Assembly (NCBI GenBank): GCA_037952775.1
Contig: JBANAY010000003.1
Location: forward strand, 25,048,001-25,112,000
DNA: 64,000 nucleotides
Direction: 5' to 3'
From: Clonostachys chloroleuca
Lineage: Eukaryota; Ascomycota; Sordariomycetes; Hypocreales; Bionectriaceae
The notes below the pieces were generated by a model. That model was not told the DNA's origin and ran no database searches. It saw only the letters and a program-made list of their open reading frames with translations. The position numbers and the translations under genes are program-made. Positions 22,554 through 34,360 of the stretch are shown in pieces. Positions within the stretch are counted from its first letter, which is position 1. Each line of letters opens with the position of its first letter.

Positions 22554-23864
22554 TCAATTGTTGTGGGCAGAAGCCATATATGCATAAAAAAACGTCCCAA
22601 ACTCATCGATGTCCTCGAGCCAGAGATCAACGCGGTTCCGGCGCGTTTCGGCATCATCTCTGCTAAAGGTTGGCGACGAAGGCCACAGCTCGACTATGCG
22701 AAGATATGAACCATTGTCCCAGTGAGTCTCGTATGCAGTATACGCAGTTTTCCAGTCACTGCGGACCGTCTCCTGCCAGAGAGACTTTGGGCCTGGAGCG
22801 GGCAGGTTCTGCAGCTCTACCATTAAGTACATTGGGAGTCCGTCTCTCACGGCCAGCAGAGCGTCGAACAAATACATGACTAGTATCGTCCGACGCTTCG
22901 CTTCTCCAGCCACCCACTCTTCCCAAATATGACGACAATTTGGCGCCCTCGTTGGGGTCACGAGGCCTTGCATTGTGACACGGCGTGCTAGTGCTTGGAG
23001 GATAACCATCGCTTTGGCAAGATAGTCGTTACGATCCTGTTTCACGTAAAAGAATAGTGTGAGCGTGTAAGTCAGGTAGGCCTGGAAGGTGGCCAAGACC
23101 TTCATCTCGTCCTTGCAATTGAGGTACTCGTTTTGAATTGAAGACATCTTCTCCCTGATGAGGTCTGCCGTGCGTTGGTCGGGACCAAGGATCGGGTTAT
23201 CGAGGACCCGAACAGTTGATAGGCAGGTCGACAATGGCTCACACCAACCATCATCGGCGGTCTGTGACGGATTGGCGGTCTGTAACGGATGAACGAGTGG
23301 CAAGATTCCACGGCCCCGAATGGCGGTACCAGCATACGATTTGAGCATCTGATGTAGCAAAAACGTGATGTTATGGGGGTAAGTTTGCATCACATGGCCG
23401 GGGATTGGGACCATGCTATTGAGCCAGCGATTTTGGATTTGTTCGGCTGGTATTGGGCAAGCAAGCCGGATATTGGTGAAGTCCATGACCTTCTCCTTCT
23501 CTACCTGGTCAGGGATAAATATGAGACTGGCTTTGGCGCCCTCGACATCCATAACTGGTAGGCTGCTACCGTCAGTGGTCAGGACCTGGACCGAAGTGTT
23601 GGGCCCCTTGAAGCCCTCGAGCACGGCCACAAGAGCTGGATCAGGGCCGGGATTCTCTTGGTGATCAGCAACATCTTCTGCAGCATCGTCTGAATCTGCT
23701 CCCATTGGTATATCTCCTGGGACCGTCTCCATATAGGAACAAACTGTCTTCCGCGCGGCACATCTTTCGCAAGGTTGGGCCCTACATTTAGATTTTGTCG
23801 CTGCACAGTGGTCACATGCTTTTTGTCGAGTCACAGAAAATCGCGGGTTCTTCCTTGCAGACAT
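22554..23864 (-). CDS. Zn(II)2Cys6 transcription factor
   Basis: An intronless 436-aa frame. The ATG at 23864 (MSARKNPRFSVTRQKACDHC) sits just before the zinc cluster; the longer open frame upstream lacks an ATG. The cluster reads CDHCAATKSKC-RAQP-CERCAARKTVC, that is C-x2-C-x6-C-x4-C-x2-C-x6-C, with a third loop one residue shorter than the usual minimum of five. An acidic linker follows, then a region with short fungal transcription-factor features (ADLIREKMSSIQNEYLNCK, WEEWVAGEAKRRTILVMYLFD), as in many compact regulators of secondary-metabolism genes. It is transcribed away from a decayed FAD oxidoreductase gene; the start-to-start interval is 1.27 kb. Targets unknown. Confidence 0.85.
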   Translation of the reverse strand: MSARKNPRFSVTRQKACDHCAATKSKCRAQPCERCAARKTVCSYMETVPGDIPMGADSDDAAEDVADHQENPGPDPALVAVLEGFKGPNTSVQVLTTDGSSLPVMDVEGAKASLIFIPDQVEKEKVMDFTNIRLACPIPAEQIQNRWLNSMVPIPGHVMQTYPHNITFLLHQMLKSYAGTAIRGRGILPLVHPLQTANPSQTADDGWCEPLSTCLSTVRVLDNPILGPDQRTADLIREKMSSIQNEYLNCKDEMKVLATFQAYLTYTLTLFFYVKQDRNDYLAKAMVILQALARRVTMQGLVTPTRAPNCRHIWEEWVAGEAKRRTILVMYLFDALLAVRDGLPMYLMVELQNLPAPGPKSLWQETVRSDWKTAYTAYETHWDNGSYLRIVELWPSSPTFSRDDAETRRNRVDLWLEDIDEFGTFFYAYMASAHNN

Positions 23865-25135
23865 CGCTGACGGAAGTAAAGCCAATCGGGGCGTCTTGCC
23901 GAAGACGTCTGACGCTCGAAGGACGGGCGTGTCGGATTTCCTCAAGCGTAGGCTGGTGGTAGGGTCAATCAAAACACCCGCGCGCGTGTCACGGACACAA
24001 AAAGACGGGTAGCACGGTTTGCCGGCGGCGGAACGGTGCGACGGCAAGAGAAAGATGATGGCAAAGTATCGCCGCTGAACGTTGTTGTTCCAATGTTAGC
24101 ACTGGAATGGAGAAGCAGGATAAATCCAACGTCACCTTTTGATTTGTTTACGTTACGTCACAGATGTGTCTCTCCAGGCAGCATCGAATGTGCAGAAAGC
24201 CGGAAGATAGTTTTAGCGATCGGCAGACTCCGACGGTGTTGAGGTGCTCTTGCCGTTGATAAAGTTGGCTGGAGGCCAGTCAGCGTTCCATTTGGGCAGC
24301 GAGCGCAGCTTTATAGGGAGATATCTAGTCAGATAGATACGTAATCGGGGTTGCATTTCTCGTTTCATTGTTCTGCGTTCTAGACGCTGGCTGCAAGGTT
24401 TTTGGATTATTTTCTTTTTCTCCAGCCCCTAGACAGAAGAGGTCGCAGCTGAAATGCAGCCGAGGTGCAGAGGGCGGCGCTTACTTACCCTCGGAGGTCT
24501 CAGGAAGCCTGCACATTTTCCTGATTGGAGCAGCCGGTCGTGGTAGTTTTGTAGGCAAGATACATGTCTTGTTGTAATAAAACACAGATGGGTCTATTCG
24601 AGGGAGGTGTCCACAAAGTAACAGTCGCATTGGGTGTGCATGAGGGCTTTACCGCAGGCACAAGGGTGGCATTTCGTATATGCCCGGCAAGATGCTATCA
24701 CGTAGATCGACAGGACATGTCACGGGCTACAAAAGTACTCCTGCCGTTGTTCTCTGTTAGGAGACTTAGTGTGCAAAAGAGTTCTGCGGCTGCATGTGTA
24801 TGTACTCTAGAGGGAGATGGAGGCCAGGCGGGGACCCAATAAGTCTAATTTTGATGGCGTTTCTGGAATTGATCGTTATATTGACGTAGACCCCCTTTGA
24901 GGCTCTCCTGAGGCACATGTATCCGGAATCCTAACGATATCAAGCCGATCGATCTTTTTTTGCTGGAGAGTAACGTTTCCTTGCGGTCAACTGGCTTATC
25001 GATCATCTTGCGGTCCCAAATTGTCCGTAAGAAAACGATTCCATGATGAATATTAAATTAAATAAAAGATATCTTGGGAATTTCAGTTACAAGGACTACC
25101 ACAACTCGACTTTAAAGCCCAATTGACAGCCAAGA
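23865..25135. other. divergent intergenic region
   Basis: It lies between the Zn2Cys6 gene and the AIF-like remnant. No additional gene is supported; frames of 60-90 codons here have no recognisable content. Confidence 0.4.
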
Positions 25136-26228
25136 ATGAGTGAAAAGGTTGTCAGTTTCGGCGCAGGTTACTCTGGCATCGGCATCGCCTATAAACTTCT
25201 GAAATACACCAAACCGAAAGCCGAAGGCTTTAGAGGCATCTTGGTGTCTCCATCAACCCATAATTTCTGGAATCTTGCTACTATACGCGGCGTTGTCAAA
25301 GGAGAATTCGAGGACGAGCCTTACTCAACGACACCCGGCTTGGCTTCTCACAATATAGAGACAGCTTCGAGTTTATTGTGGGCGAAGCGACCAAAATCGA
25401 CATTCGGACGGACAGTGCCGAGGTCGAGACATAATCAGGATCAGAGACAGTCGAGTACACGCAGCTCGTCATAGCTACGGGATCCCAGTATCCGGGTAAG
25501 GTACCTTTCACAACGATTGGGAGCCACAAAGAAATGACGACAGCTTGGCATAGTCTCCAAGACGAGGTTTAAGAAGCAACATCCATAGCGATCTCAGGCA
25601 ATGGACCAACTGGCATCAAAAGCCCCAGAGAAACAGCCAGCTGCTTCGGCACACGCAGAGACATCACGCTTATCGTCGAACGTGATCTACCTCTCTCGAG
25701 CCTCATGACACCAATACGCAAATCGACCCCTTCAGAGCTCGTTAAGCTTGGCATCAGACTCATAGGCAGTGCCAGAATCGTCGACGCACATGCCTTAGGC
25801 ATACAGACCATGGTCGAGTTGTTGACAGCGATCGCGTTAAGGTGGACCTCTACCTGCCTTTATAAAGTATGTGACTAAATATATCCTTTATCCCAAATGA
25901 GCTTTTAGATGATCGAGGGGACATCAAGCTTGAGAAAACACTACGACTCGTAGGGCTAGGCAATGTCCGGGGTGTTAGCGATATTAGAGATTTAGAGACG
26001 AAGCAGCTCATCGACTCTGAACGGCAAACACACCAACTAATATGCAACCTCAACACTGTGTTAACCTAGACGGAATACGGTGTGAGAGAGCTTGGTTCCG
26101 TAATCAGCCTGCAGGTATTTATAGTTATTGACAGAAGGAAAGGAACAGGACCATACTCGTGGGCAAAGGCGCCGGTATTTGGTATCTCAGCGCTGAAAGG
26201 AAAGACGTTCTTCCCCGAGAACCGCTGA
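25136..26228 (+). pseudogene. AIF-like FAD/NAD-dependent oxidoreductase, decayed
   Basis: The reading resembles AIF/FSP1-like (AMID) pyridine-nucleotide oxidoreductases from end to end. The N-terminus is VVSFGAGYSGIGIAYKLL (FAD-binding GxGxxG region), followed by LVSPSTHNFWNLA and SFEFIVGEATKID, then QLVIATGSQYPG (ATG motif), SIAISGNGPTGI (second dinucleotide site), ELLDDRGDIKLEKTLRLVG, and a C-terminal KGKTFFPENR. Lesions include a frameshift near 25346, an in-frame TAA at about 25431, another TAA in EV*EATSIAISG near 25570, and a TAG near 26067, beyond any plausible introns. A clear pseudogene. It converges with the broken amidohydrolase gene, so two adjacent catabolic enzymes have been lost. 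Confidence 0.82.
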
Positions 26229-26421
26229 GATTGGTGACGGGCAATTACATCAACAGGTCACCGATATGGACTATGTATAGTGTTTTAGCGTTCTGAACCA
26301 GAAAAACGCGCAGAGGACATGCGGGGCGTCTTATTCACATTGTCTTCGCCGTCAGCTTCCTAACTTGATGAGTTTGGGCCAGTGTTCAAACTATAACCTC
26401 AGAGAAGGCTTGACTGGTTGG

Positions 26422-27990
26422 CTAATTTATGATACCAATCGTATCCTGCAATCTAGCCGAAGAATATCCTACCCCTTTCTTTGATACTGTGCCGATTTCA
26501 TAGATTGCCTTGAAGTCCTCCACTGGATTGCCATTCAACAGGATCAAGTCAGCGCGTTGACCCTCAGCGATGGTCCGCCGATTAAACAAGTCTAAAGCTC
26601 GCGCTCCGTTTAGTGTGGCAATCTTGATGACCTCCAGTGGTGGGATGCCAGCCATGAACAATAGCTCAAGGCTCTCCAAATTAGTCGAGCCAGGCACTGC
26701 TCCAGCCAGTGCGACGGCATCCGAGCCCATGACCAGATTGCCCCCGGCCTTCCAGAACTTGTAATCCAGCTCCATCAGTTTTTGGAGGAAAATGGTCACG
26801 TCACCAGCTTTACTGTAGATCTTTTCGAGCTCGTGCTCCCATTATGCCAGCCTTTGTGGCGTATAAAACAATTTGGCCTCATCGCTGACGGGCGGCAATA
26901 TAGAGTTTGGCAGAAGTCAAGCCAGGCCCCCCAATGTTGAGTCAAAAACCGCGCTTTTTTCAATCACTCGCTGGAAGATGTAATGGACTTCGGCGGAGTC
27001 AACATCAAGATCCATCATCAATGGCCCAAATAGTATATCAAAACGGCATTGGCGACGATCCTGTTTAAAATCCATACCTGCAATCATGACGAATTGCTCC
27101 CCTAGCTCGTATCTCGGTCCATGGTGGAGTTTGCCTAAAATCCTACTTCCTCCCCCTCGTTCAATGGTAGAATGTCAACAGCAATGGACTGAAACTCATG
27201 CTCGATTTCGTCGATGCCAGCATCCAATGCCTCGAGAATCGACACCGAGCAAAGGCGAGAGCTGATATTCTTACCATGAAGATGGGCTTCCTGCGCTGCT
27301 GCTCTTATTTCAGAAAGCGATATGTCGACGCACGTCTTGAAGTTGTGGAATCCACGCTCAGCCCAATATCGGACCTCGCGTTTCGCAGCTTCAGCAGAGT
27401 TGATTTCAGGCATGAGTTGATAGTATTCAGGGTCGCCTTGTATGAAAGGTGCCGTGAGAAAAAGGTCCGGCCTGAGTAGAATATCTTTGTCGATGCCTTC
27501 TTTCAGTTTGAGGTCGTCGAATGGGTGGTAAGTCCCAATGGACCGCGCCGTGGTCACACCGACGGAGAGGTTCAAGCGCGAGACGGGTTACCATTGATGG
27601 AGTAGCCAGATACGGCATGCCGGGCACTTGTGATAAGGAATGATAATAGAGATGTTCGTGATGCATAACGTAGCCTGGGAGGACTGTCTTGCCAGCGGCA
27701 GAGATAACCTTGGCGTCCTTTGGGATCGGTATTGACCCCGTGGCTCCCAATGCAATAATCTTTCCGTCTTCAATTACGATTGTCTGAGCCTCTTCTGGTG
27801 CGCTTCCCATACCATCAATAACGCGGACATTCTCTAGGACGAGAATGGGCGCTTGATGAGATATGAACTGGTTGTTGTAATCAGCAGCCTTTGGGTCAAA
27901 GCTGAATGGACCACCATCCTCGTAGTGGGCGTAAGCATGATGTACACTAGCCAAAGGGAAGTGCAGTACAAAAATGGCGATAGATAGCAT
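26422..27990 (-). pseudogene. secreted imidazolonepropionase-like amidohydrolase, decayed
   Basis: The ATG at 27990 opens a signal peptide (MLSIAIFVLHFPLASVHHAYA). The conserved amidohydrolase landmarks follow: ILVLENVRVIDGMG, GKIIALGATGSIPIP, GKTVLPGYVMHHEHLYYH (altered metal-ligand HxH block), VGVTTARSIG, EAHLHGKNISSRLCS, AGIDEIEHEFQ, GGNLVMGSDAVALAG (metal-binding Asp) and the closing EGQRADLILLNGNPVEDF. The frame shifts near 27580 and again at the G run 27152-27156, and two in-frame stops (TGA after TLGGLA, TAA before WEHELEK) interrupt the stretch 26800-26950. One lesion could be a missing G; the stops cannot be explained that way. It faces the AIF-like remnant tail to tail. Confidence 0.8.
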
Positions 27991-30755
27991 GATGTGAGTG
28001 GATACCCTGGTGAAAGTCCTCAAGCTCGTTGTCTGGAGCTGAAGACGCGAAGGTTAAGCTGTTGCCTCTTTATTATTGACGGTTTGCCTCCCAGTTCGGA
28101 ACCGGAATCATAATCATGTTCCGGACACATACTCGGTGTGCTCATAGCCCGAGTTATCTGGCGAGTTTATAAGCAACGGGCTCCGCGGCGGCCGCTATCC
28201 CGCCGGTTGTCTCTGTGATTGTGGTGCATGAAACTTCCTAACCCATGAGATTTAGTTCTGTCGATCGTATTTGCTCATGGAGGATTACATAGTGACAAAC
28301 CGCTACCTGCGCCCGCCGGCTGACACCGCAGCCAGGTATGGAATAGCATGGTTATCCTTGATATTAACTGTCTAGGATCCAGAGAATATCGATCGCCGGA
28401 TCACGACTAGCATTATATAATTCTTCCCTCTACCTGGCGACAGCAAGCTGATAGGTCTTTACTTGCTGGGCATTGGGGTTTCCTTGTGGTCAACCGGGTT
28501 GCCAACTATCATGTCGTCCCGTCCTGCGATTCAATTTCTCACCTTCTTCCCTTCGATATATTGTGGCGACAAGATCCAATGCTACCGCGTTTCCATAGAA
28601 GAATTTGGCTCTTTTCACCTCTCGACCCATCCTCGACAAAGGACATGTCGCTCGCCTTAGCACGCTTTTTTTGACCCTGGGGCTCACCGCTTGCTTCTAT
28701 CACCACACAAAAATCTAAACTAACGCTGTTGACCCTCGCATTATGCTTACTCGCATCGGATATGTGAATCTCAATCATGTCTAGCAACGCGTGCTAGCAC
28801 GTTATTCTTAGGACACTACGGCAAAGTCCTCAGGATCGTGAACAACTTAGTGGGCAATTAAGATTCAATCATTTTCTCCTTCTTTTCGTTTGGAAGAAAT
28901 ATTTCGATGGCCCCGGGACTGTGGACTTGTTCAAAAAATATTTTGGTGTGAGAGAAGACGTAAATACACTATAGGAGGCACCTCAGAAACAGTGAGATTG
29001 CTGCTATTGGAGAAGACATTGGCTTGAGAGAACCAAGAAGCTATGTGTAAACCGAATGGGAGAGCTTTACTCTTCTCGATGAAAATCTGTCAAAAATTAT
29101 TGCAGGATATCCATTGTTACTATTCCTTCCAACCTGAAGAGAGCTCTTGCACACGACCCATGATGCTGTGAGCTCACTCCTTGAGCTCCACATCCATCCG
29201 GACTCACCACATCTAACAAAAATACGGCTGGTAATCTGGGTGAGTCAAAAAAACAAACACATCTTGGTCAACCTACACAGCTGTTAGTGAACGTTTTGGG
29301 GCTATTTGTGACGTCCATGGCTATCAATATGGGCGAAATAAGGCCTGGCGGCTTGTGTGAAAGAGATCTCAATGCCTTTGCCCGAGTATTATGAGCGAAA
29401 AATAATTCAGATTGAGTTCCACCAGATCTTTTTACAGATACGAACCCGTCCCAAATTTCAAACTACGGCTGCGGCTGTGGGTTAATGAAACATGATCATA
29501 CAGACTTTCTTCGTCATAATCCCCGATGCTGAAGACAAAATTGTTATGAGTTTCAACGGCGCCTTGGACCCTTTCCCAAATACAGTGTTAGGACATCCAT
29601 ACATGATTCATCTGATTGCTCTTTCTATTGATAAGATGGCGACCTCACCGTGCCGCTCAATCGCCTCTGCCGGAGCTATACCAAGAGAAGCACGTTAACA
29701 ATCACCCTACAACGTTTCTACTTGCGGAAAAGGTCTCGGAGATAGTCTAGGACACGATACTCAAAATGGAAATGTGCAATGGATTACCAAACCTTGGCAA
29801 TCAATGACTAAGGGTGACGATAACCGAGTCAGACAAACCCTCGCGCTGACAGACTCAAAAACGGTGGACCCCATACTTCAATTTGGATAGCTTTGCAGGA
29901 AAATGGTAGGATTTATCTCCTGAGGAGTCAGGGGGGTCGAGGTGAACTGGTGGTGTCAATTACACAGGGAATCGATACGACCGACATGACAGAACCTCAC
30001 CAACCATCATCAAGAGGCGATACTATATCATACTTATACACCTTATGGAAACTTGAAGTCGTGATGATTTTAATGGCTAATACCCGGAGAAGCCCCTTAC
30101 AGATCTAGCTTCCTTTAACCGCAATGGTTGACCTGTTTCTCAAAGTTGTGCTCGGGGGTCGCCCATGACCGCTTGGCCTGATATGGTCGATGCAGGAAGT
30201 CAAATGGTATAACAGGGCCGAAAGTCCGCATAAGTGGCCGCCTACTAGAAGCGAGAATAACGAGTCTCGAGACCATTCAGTCCTTCGGGGGTGGATTGGT
30301 GGTTACAAGCCCATCAATAAGCAGTTGACCGAGTGCCGACCACACTAGGCAACTAGGCATGCGCAATTTTTAACACCAATCTGGCCACTGAGTCTTCACA
30401 CCCATGCTTGATCCATTGGGGTATTCGTGGTGCTCCTTAATAGCAGGGGTTGGACAGGGAAAGATGATGATTGTGCTCTAATCATCTTAATAAATTCCCC
30501 GTACTTCCCACATCGCCACTGCGGCAGATCGATTTTGCCACCTCATGGCAACAATCCATCGCCCACGGCCCGAATTAACCTCTTCGATCGGAACTACGGC
30601 CTTTGCGGAGCCTCCAAAAAAATCCCCGGAATCATACCTTGAAATGGTAGAGATCCTCAGTGGCAAAATCCAGTCAGCCCTATCGTTCGGTCCATTTCGA
30701 CCCGAGAGCATACCCACGACGTAATTCAACTATCGTCCCCTTTCATTTGCTTGCC
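27991..30755. other. long gene-poor stretch
   Basis: About 2.8 kb without a supportable gene. A GC-rich patch (ccgcggcggccgc near 28180) lies upstream of the amidohydrolase remnant and contains several CGG/CCG triplets. 28.8-30.4 kb has no domain I recognise and stops in every frame. Confidence 0.4.
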
Positions 30756-31910
30756 ATGTATCAGCCTGGCCAATTTGATGAGGCTCCAGTGGCCGGCCAG
30801 GAGCACCCTACGCCATCGAATGCCCTCTCCGCATCATCCGACGGATATGATGAGTCCTCGCCAGTTAGTCCTTAGATTCTTCTTGAATATTCTTCTCTTC
30901 GCTATACGCCCAACCATCTTGGCTCATTTGCGTAGCATGTCCAATACAAGACTCAATTCACAGCAACTGCGATGAATCACGGCTAATTTCCATCTTTTGT
31001 TTAGGATTCATACGAGATTACATCCCCAAGTGGAGGGCACCTAGCCTATCAATACACTCGCGACTTTCAATTTCAACCACGCTCTAGTTTTCCGGGCATG
31101 GTAGGGCCGCCTGAATTATCTCTAGCTTTGCCGAATATAACTACTCCAAACAAAAAGCATCTGTCATTATCGAAGGACTGTGACGACGACCGGAAGGACC
31201 AAAGAAGAGCCGAGATTCCGTTTGGAGAGGATACCAGAGCGAACAAAGCCTTATACGAGACTGATAAGAGTAACGATAACAGAACAACGGATGCTCAATT
31301 GAAGAGGAAAATCCGAAACCGTGATGCGTACGCCAGCTCTTTCTACTACCACGGCATTGTTGAGCAATCATCTTACTGACGTGGCTTTAGTCAACGTGCG
31401 CACCGAGAACGAAAAGAACGGCGCTTGAAAAGCCTAGAGGAAGCTCTCAAGCGACTCGAACAGTCACAGGTACATACTGAAAGGGAGAATGAACGCCTGA
31501 AGAACGATCTTCAGGTAAAGACAGTTGAGAACAAAGTCCTCAAGGCCACCACTTCCTCGAGTGGTGACGTCGGGACCGAGCATTTTGTGATTGGCTCTCC
31601 ACCACGGCTCAGTTCGGCCATTTTCATCCCCAGCGTGCTTGGAGGCCATGGAGAACAAATTGGAGCCCTTCAATCAATGTCATCCGATGGCCAGAGGCGG
31701 CTTTCTCCTAGTGCTGCTTGGGACTACGTGGTCCAACATGAGCTGTACAAGCGTGGGGCCATCGATATGTCAAGTCTTGGGACACACGTGCGAAAATATG
31801 CTAGGTGTAATGGGAATGGACCTATTTTCTACGTGAGCGATATCAACAAAGCGATTCAGGAGAGCCTATTGGAAAGATCGAATTCTCTCATGGAGGAAAA
31901 TGACAGTTAA
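30756..31910 (+). CDS. bZIP transcription factor, Yap/AP-1-like
   Basis: Three exons (30756-30863, 31005-31327, 31391-31910) give 316 aa with exact phase closure; intron 2 (CTGAC branch, TTTAG end) cuts through the basic region. Joined across it, the basic region reads LKRKIRNRDA-QRAHRERKERR, with the AP-1-type N-x-x-x-QRAxRERK pattern. A leucine-zipper heptad stretch follows (LKSLEEALKRLEQS, ENERLKNDLQVKTVENKVL). The C-terminal block SAAWDYVVQHELYKRGAIDM and ARCNGNGPIFYVSDINKAIQ resembles the conserved tail of Yap-like fungal bZIPs such as the RsmA type. Such proteins act in stress response or secondary metabolism; which applies here is unknown. It converges with the sugar porter gene (232 bp). 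Confidence 0.82.
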
Positions 31911-32142
31911 TCTCTTCCTTTTAATCAAGTAGTGGCGTGCCGCTTACATGATACATCACTATCAGACTTCATCAGACATTCGTTAGCAGGTAACCGTTTA
32001 CTTGCTTCAATCTTCTTGAAAGCATTGGGGGTTTTGTCAGAAATCATTTTGTAGTTAATGCTATATTTTACGCACAGCGAACATCATTGCCATCAATGAC
32101 AGATACAGTTTGTGTCTGATTTATTGCTTCTATACGGAAGTT

Positions 32143-33779
32143 TCAAGTCTGCTTCTCACCAACCTTATCCCTCCCCTCTGCCTCGGTTTGGTACTTGCCA
32201 AAGTCGCGTACACTAATCCCCTTCCTGAAGAGTTCATCCAGCTCCTCATAGCTACGATTGGCCGTCTCGGGCTGGTAGAACCACAGATACACCACACAGA
32301 TGACCCCGAGGGCTCCAAAGATGAATCCCGTCTTGCCTTGAAGGTTGGCCTGGTCCGGGTTGAACACATACGGGATGACAAAGGCCCAAATACAGTAAAT
32401 GACATTCTGCAGCGCAACGCCAATCGAAATAGTCTTTATTCGCAACTGTGACGTCGCCACCTCGCAAAGAAGCGTGTAAGCCGAAGCTCCAATAGAGATA
32501 TTGTAGACGAAGTTGTATGCAACGATAAGACCCACTGAACCTTTGATGGCAGCTGGGCTCCCCGCGGTCGCCAAGCCGGCAGCAACAAGGAGAATGAGTG
32601 TCACGGACACAGTACCCCACAGCATTAGAGGTCGACGGCCAATTCGGTCGATGAGGAACCAAGAGCATATGTTGCCTGCCATTGCTAGACCGTGCTGAGC
32701 AATTTGAAACTTGAAGCTGGTCGCCGTGCTATATCCGGCAAGCTGGATGTAGTATGTGCCGTATGAGGCAATGAAAAAGACGCCGCTGAGAGCCTGGATC
32801 GAAAGAGGCATGATGGAGATAATTGTGCGGCGCAGGTTGGAGCGGCGGAAGCAGTCGATATATGTAGCATTGGCAACTTCCTCCTTGGCCTCGCGGAGCA
32901 TCTTCTTCATCTGAGCCAAATGTATATCGAGATCGAGTCCGTCGTAACCCAGTCGCGTCAGTGACTTCGCCGCCTTGTCTTCTTGTCCCACGCTTAAGAG
33001 CCATAGCGGAGACTCTGGCATGAATCCCACAAAGAGTGCTGAGATACCGGCAAAACCGTATTGAGCGCAAAATACAGCACGATACGCCCATCGAGTATCG
33101 AAATCGCCAGTGTTGTCAATGATGATTGCAGACGTGAGTGGGCCGAGAGTCATCATGAGGGCCGTAAGGCACGTAAGGATACCGCGAAGTGCAAGGGGAG
33201 TAACCTGTTAAGATATATGATTAGCTTGTCTAAGACTTGTATGACTTTGGGTCAGCCTACCTCGCCGATGTACGTTACAGAGACGGAAAGAATTGTTCCG
33301 ATTGCGAAGCCATTGAGGAATTTACCGCCAAAGAACATTGCGCTGTAGGTGGCCAGAAACTCGAGGGTGATAGCGGCAAAGGAGACAAGCAGAGCGGTAA
33401 TCAGGAGTGGTTTGCGACCAAATCGATCAGCGAGGTAGCCCGCACAGAACGTGCCGATAACAGAACTTGCCACAGGGCCGCCGTAGAAAGCTGATTGCCA
33501 GTCGGCATCAAGGACATAACCACCCGCAAACTCATGTCCAAAGTCTTTTCGGAACTCGGGAACACTCAAGACCATTCCTGCCGCTTGGTTCTCGAACGAA
33601 ACAAGTAAACAGGTAGAAATGGCGAACAATCCCCACGCGAAGGATTTTGGGCGTTTGAGAATTGCCTGCAGTGGACTGAGCTCATGTTCTTGCTGGTTAG
33701 CAAGCTGGCCGATCTCATTGTCCGCATCGTGTATATGCTCGACGCGTTCAGTGTCATGACTCTTGGCTTTCGAGACCAT
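32143..33779 (-). CDS. MFS sugar porter, alpha-glucoside permease-like
   Basis: Two exons (33779-33261 and 33204-32143) give 526 aa with a 56-nt intron. A 12-helix H+/sugar symporter of the plasma membrane. Family marks are LADRFGRKPLL after helix 2-3, FMPESPLWLLSVGQEDKA (PESPxWL) before the central loop, LSIQALSGVFFIASYGTYY (helix 7), LIDRIGRRPLMLWG and PETANRSYEELDELF at the end of helix 12. The sequence is nearest to fungal maltose/alpha-glucoside-type permeases, but substrate cannot be read from sequence. It is divergent from a Zn2Cys6 gene and close to a GH51 arabinofuranosidase, which suggests uptake of a plant-derived arabinose-containing sugar. Confidence 0.9.
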
Positions 33780-34360
33780 GCTGGGCAGATTTGGGAAACT
33801 TCAGGGGAGAAAATTTGATGAAGCTGTGATAGAGGATGCTTTGACAAGACACAACGGCGGATGGAGTGTCAACAAGACACGCGTTGTATTTATAGGGACA
33901 GAACACGACATTGACTTTCTCGAGCGTCCGCATTCTCAGCCAAGAATTTGATCGGATGCCCATGGTTGTCTGGTTCTTCGGTCTGGGGTTTCCCCAGCTT
34001 TACTCCACCGCGCTCTAGAAGGTTTTGGGATAGGCTCAGCAGACTCAAAAATTGGACCGTCAGACTAAGCGGCCCAATCATTGGGAGAATGGATATCGGG
34101 GAGTATCGGTGGTCAGGCCGATGCTAAACTATTCCGTCGTTTCCAATGGTGCCACGCGAGATCAGTTACTTGAATCACCTACGAGACGAGTCACCTGGAC
34201 ATACTCATCCAGCATTCACAGCAGGCATTATCAGATCTCCACCTATTTAGCTGACTCCTTGACTCGGAATTACCGCAGGAGTTATCCCACAAAGGTGTTG
34301 GGTCGTTTCCCGCCTTGTCCAGCCCCGTTCAACTCGCACCACTCCGGGAGCAGTTGTCCA
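33780..34360. promoter_or_regulatory. divergent promoter, sugar porter / Zn2Cys6 gene
   Basis: A 581-bp shared upstream region. At 33983-33997 is the palindrome CTGGGGTTTCCCCAG; each arm fits the CreA carbon-catabolite-repressor consensus SYGGRG, so it is two inverted candidate sites 3 nt apart. Paired CreA sites are typical of repressible catabolic promoters. Binding is inferred. Confidence 0.45.
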
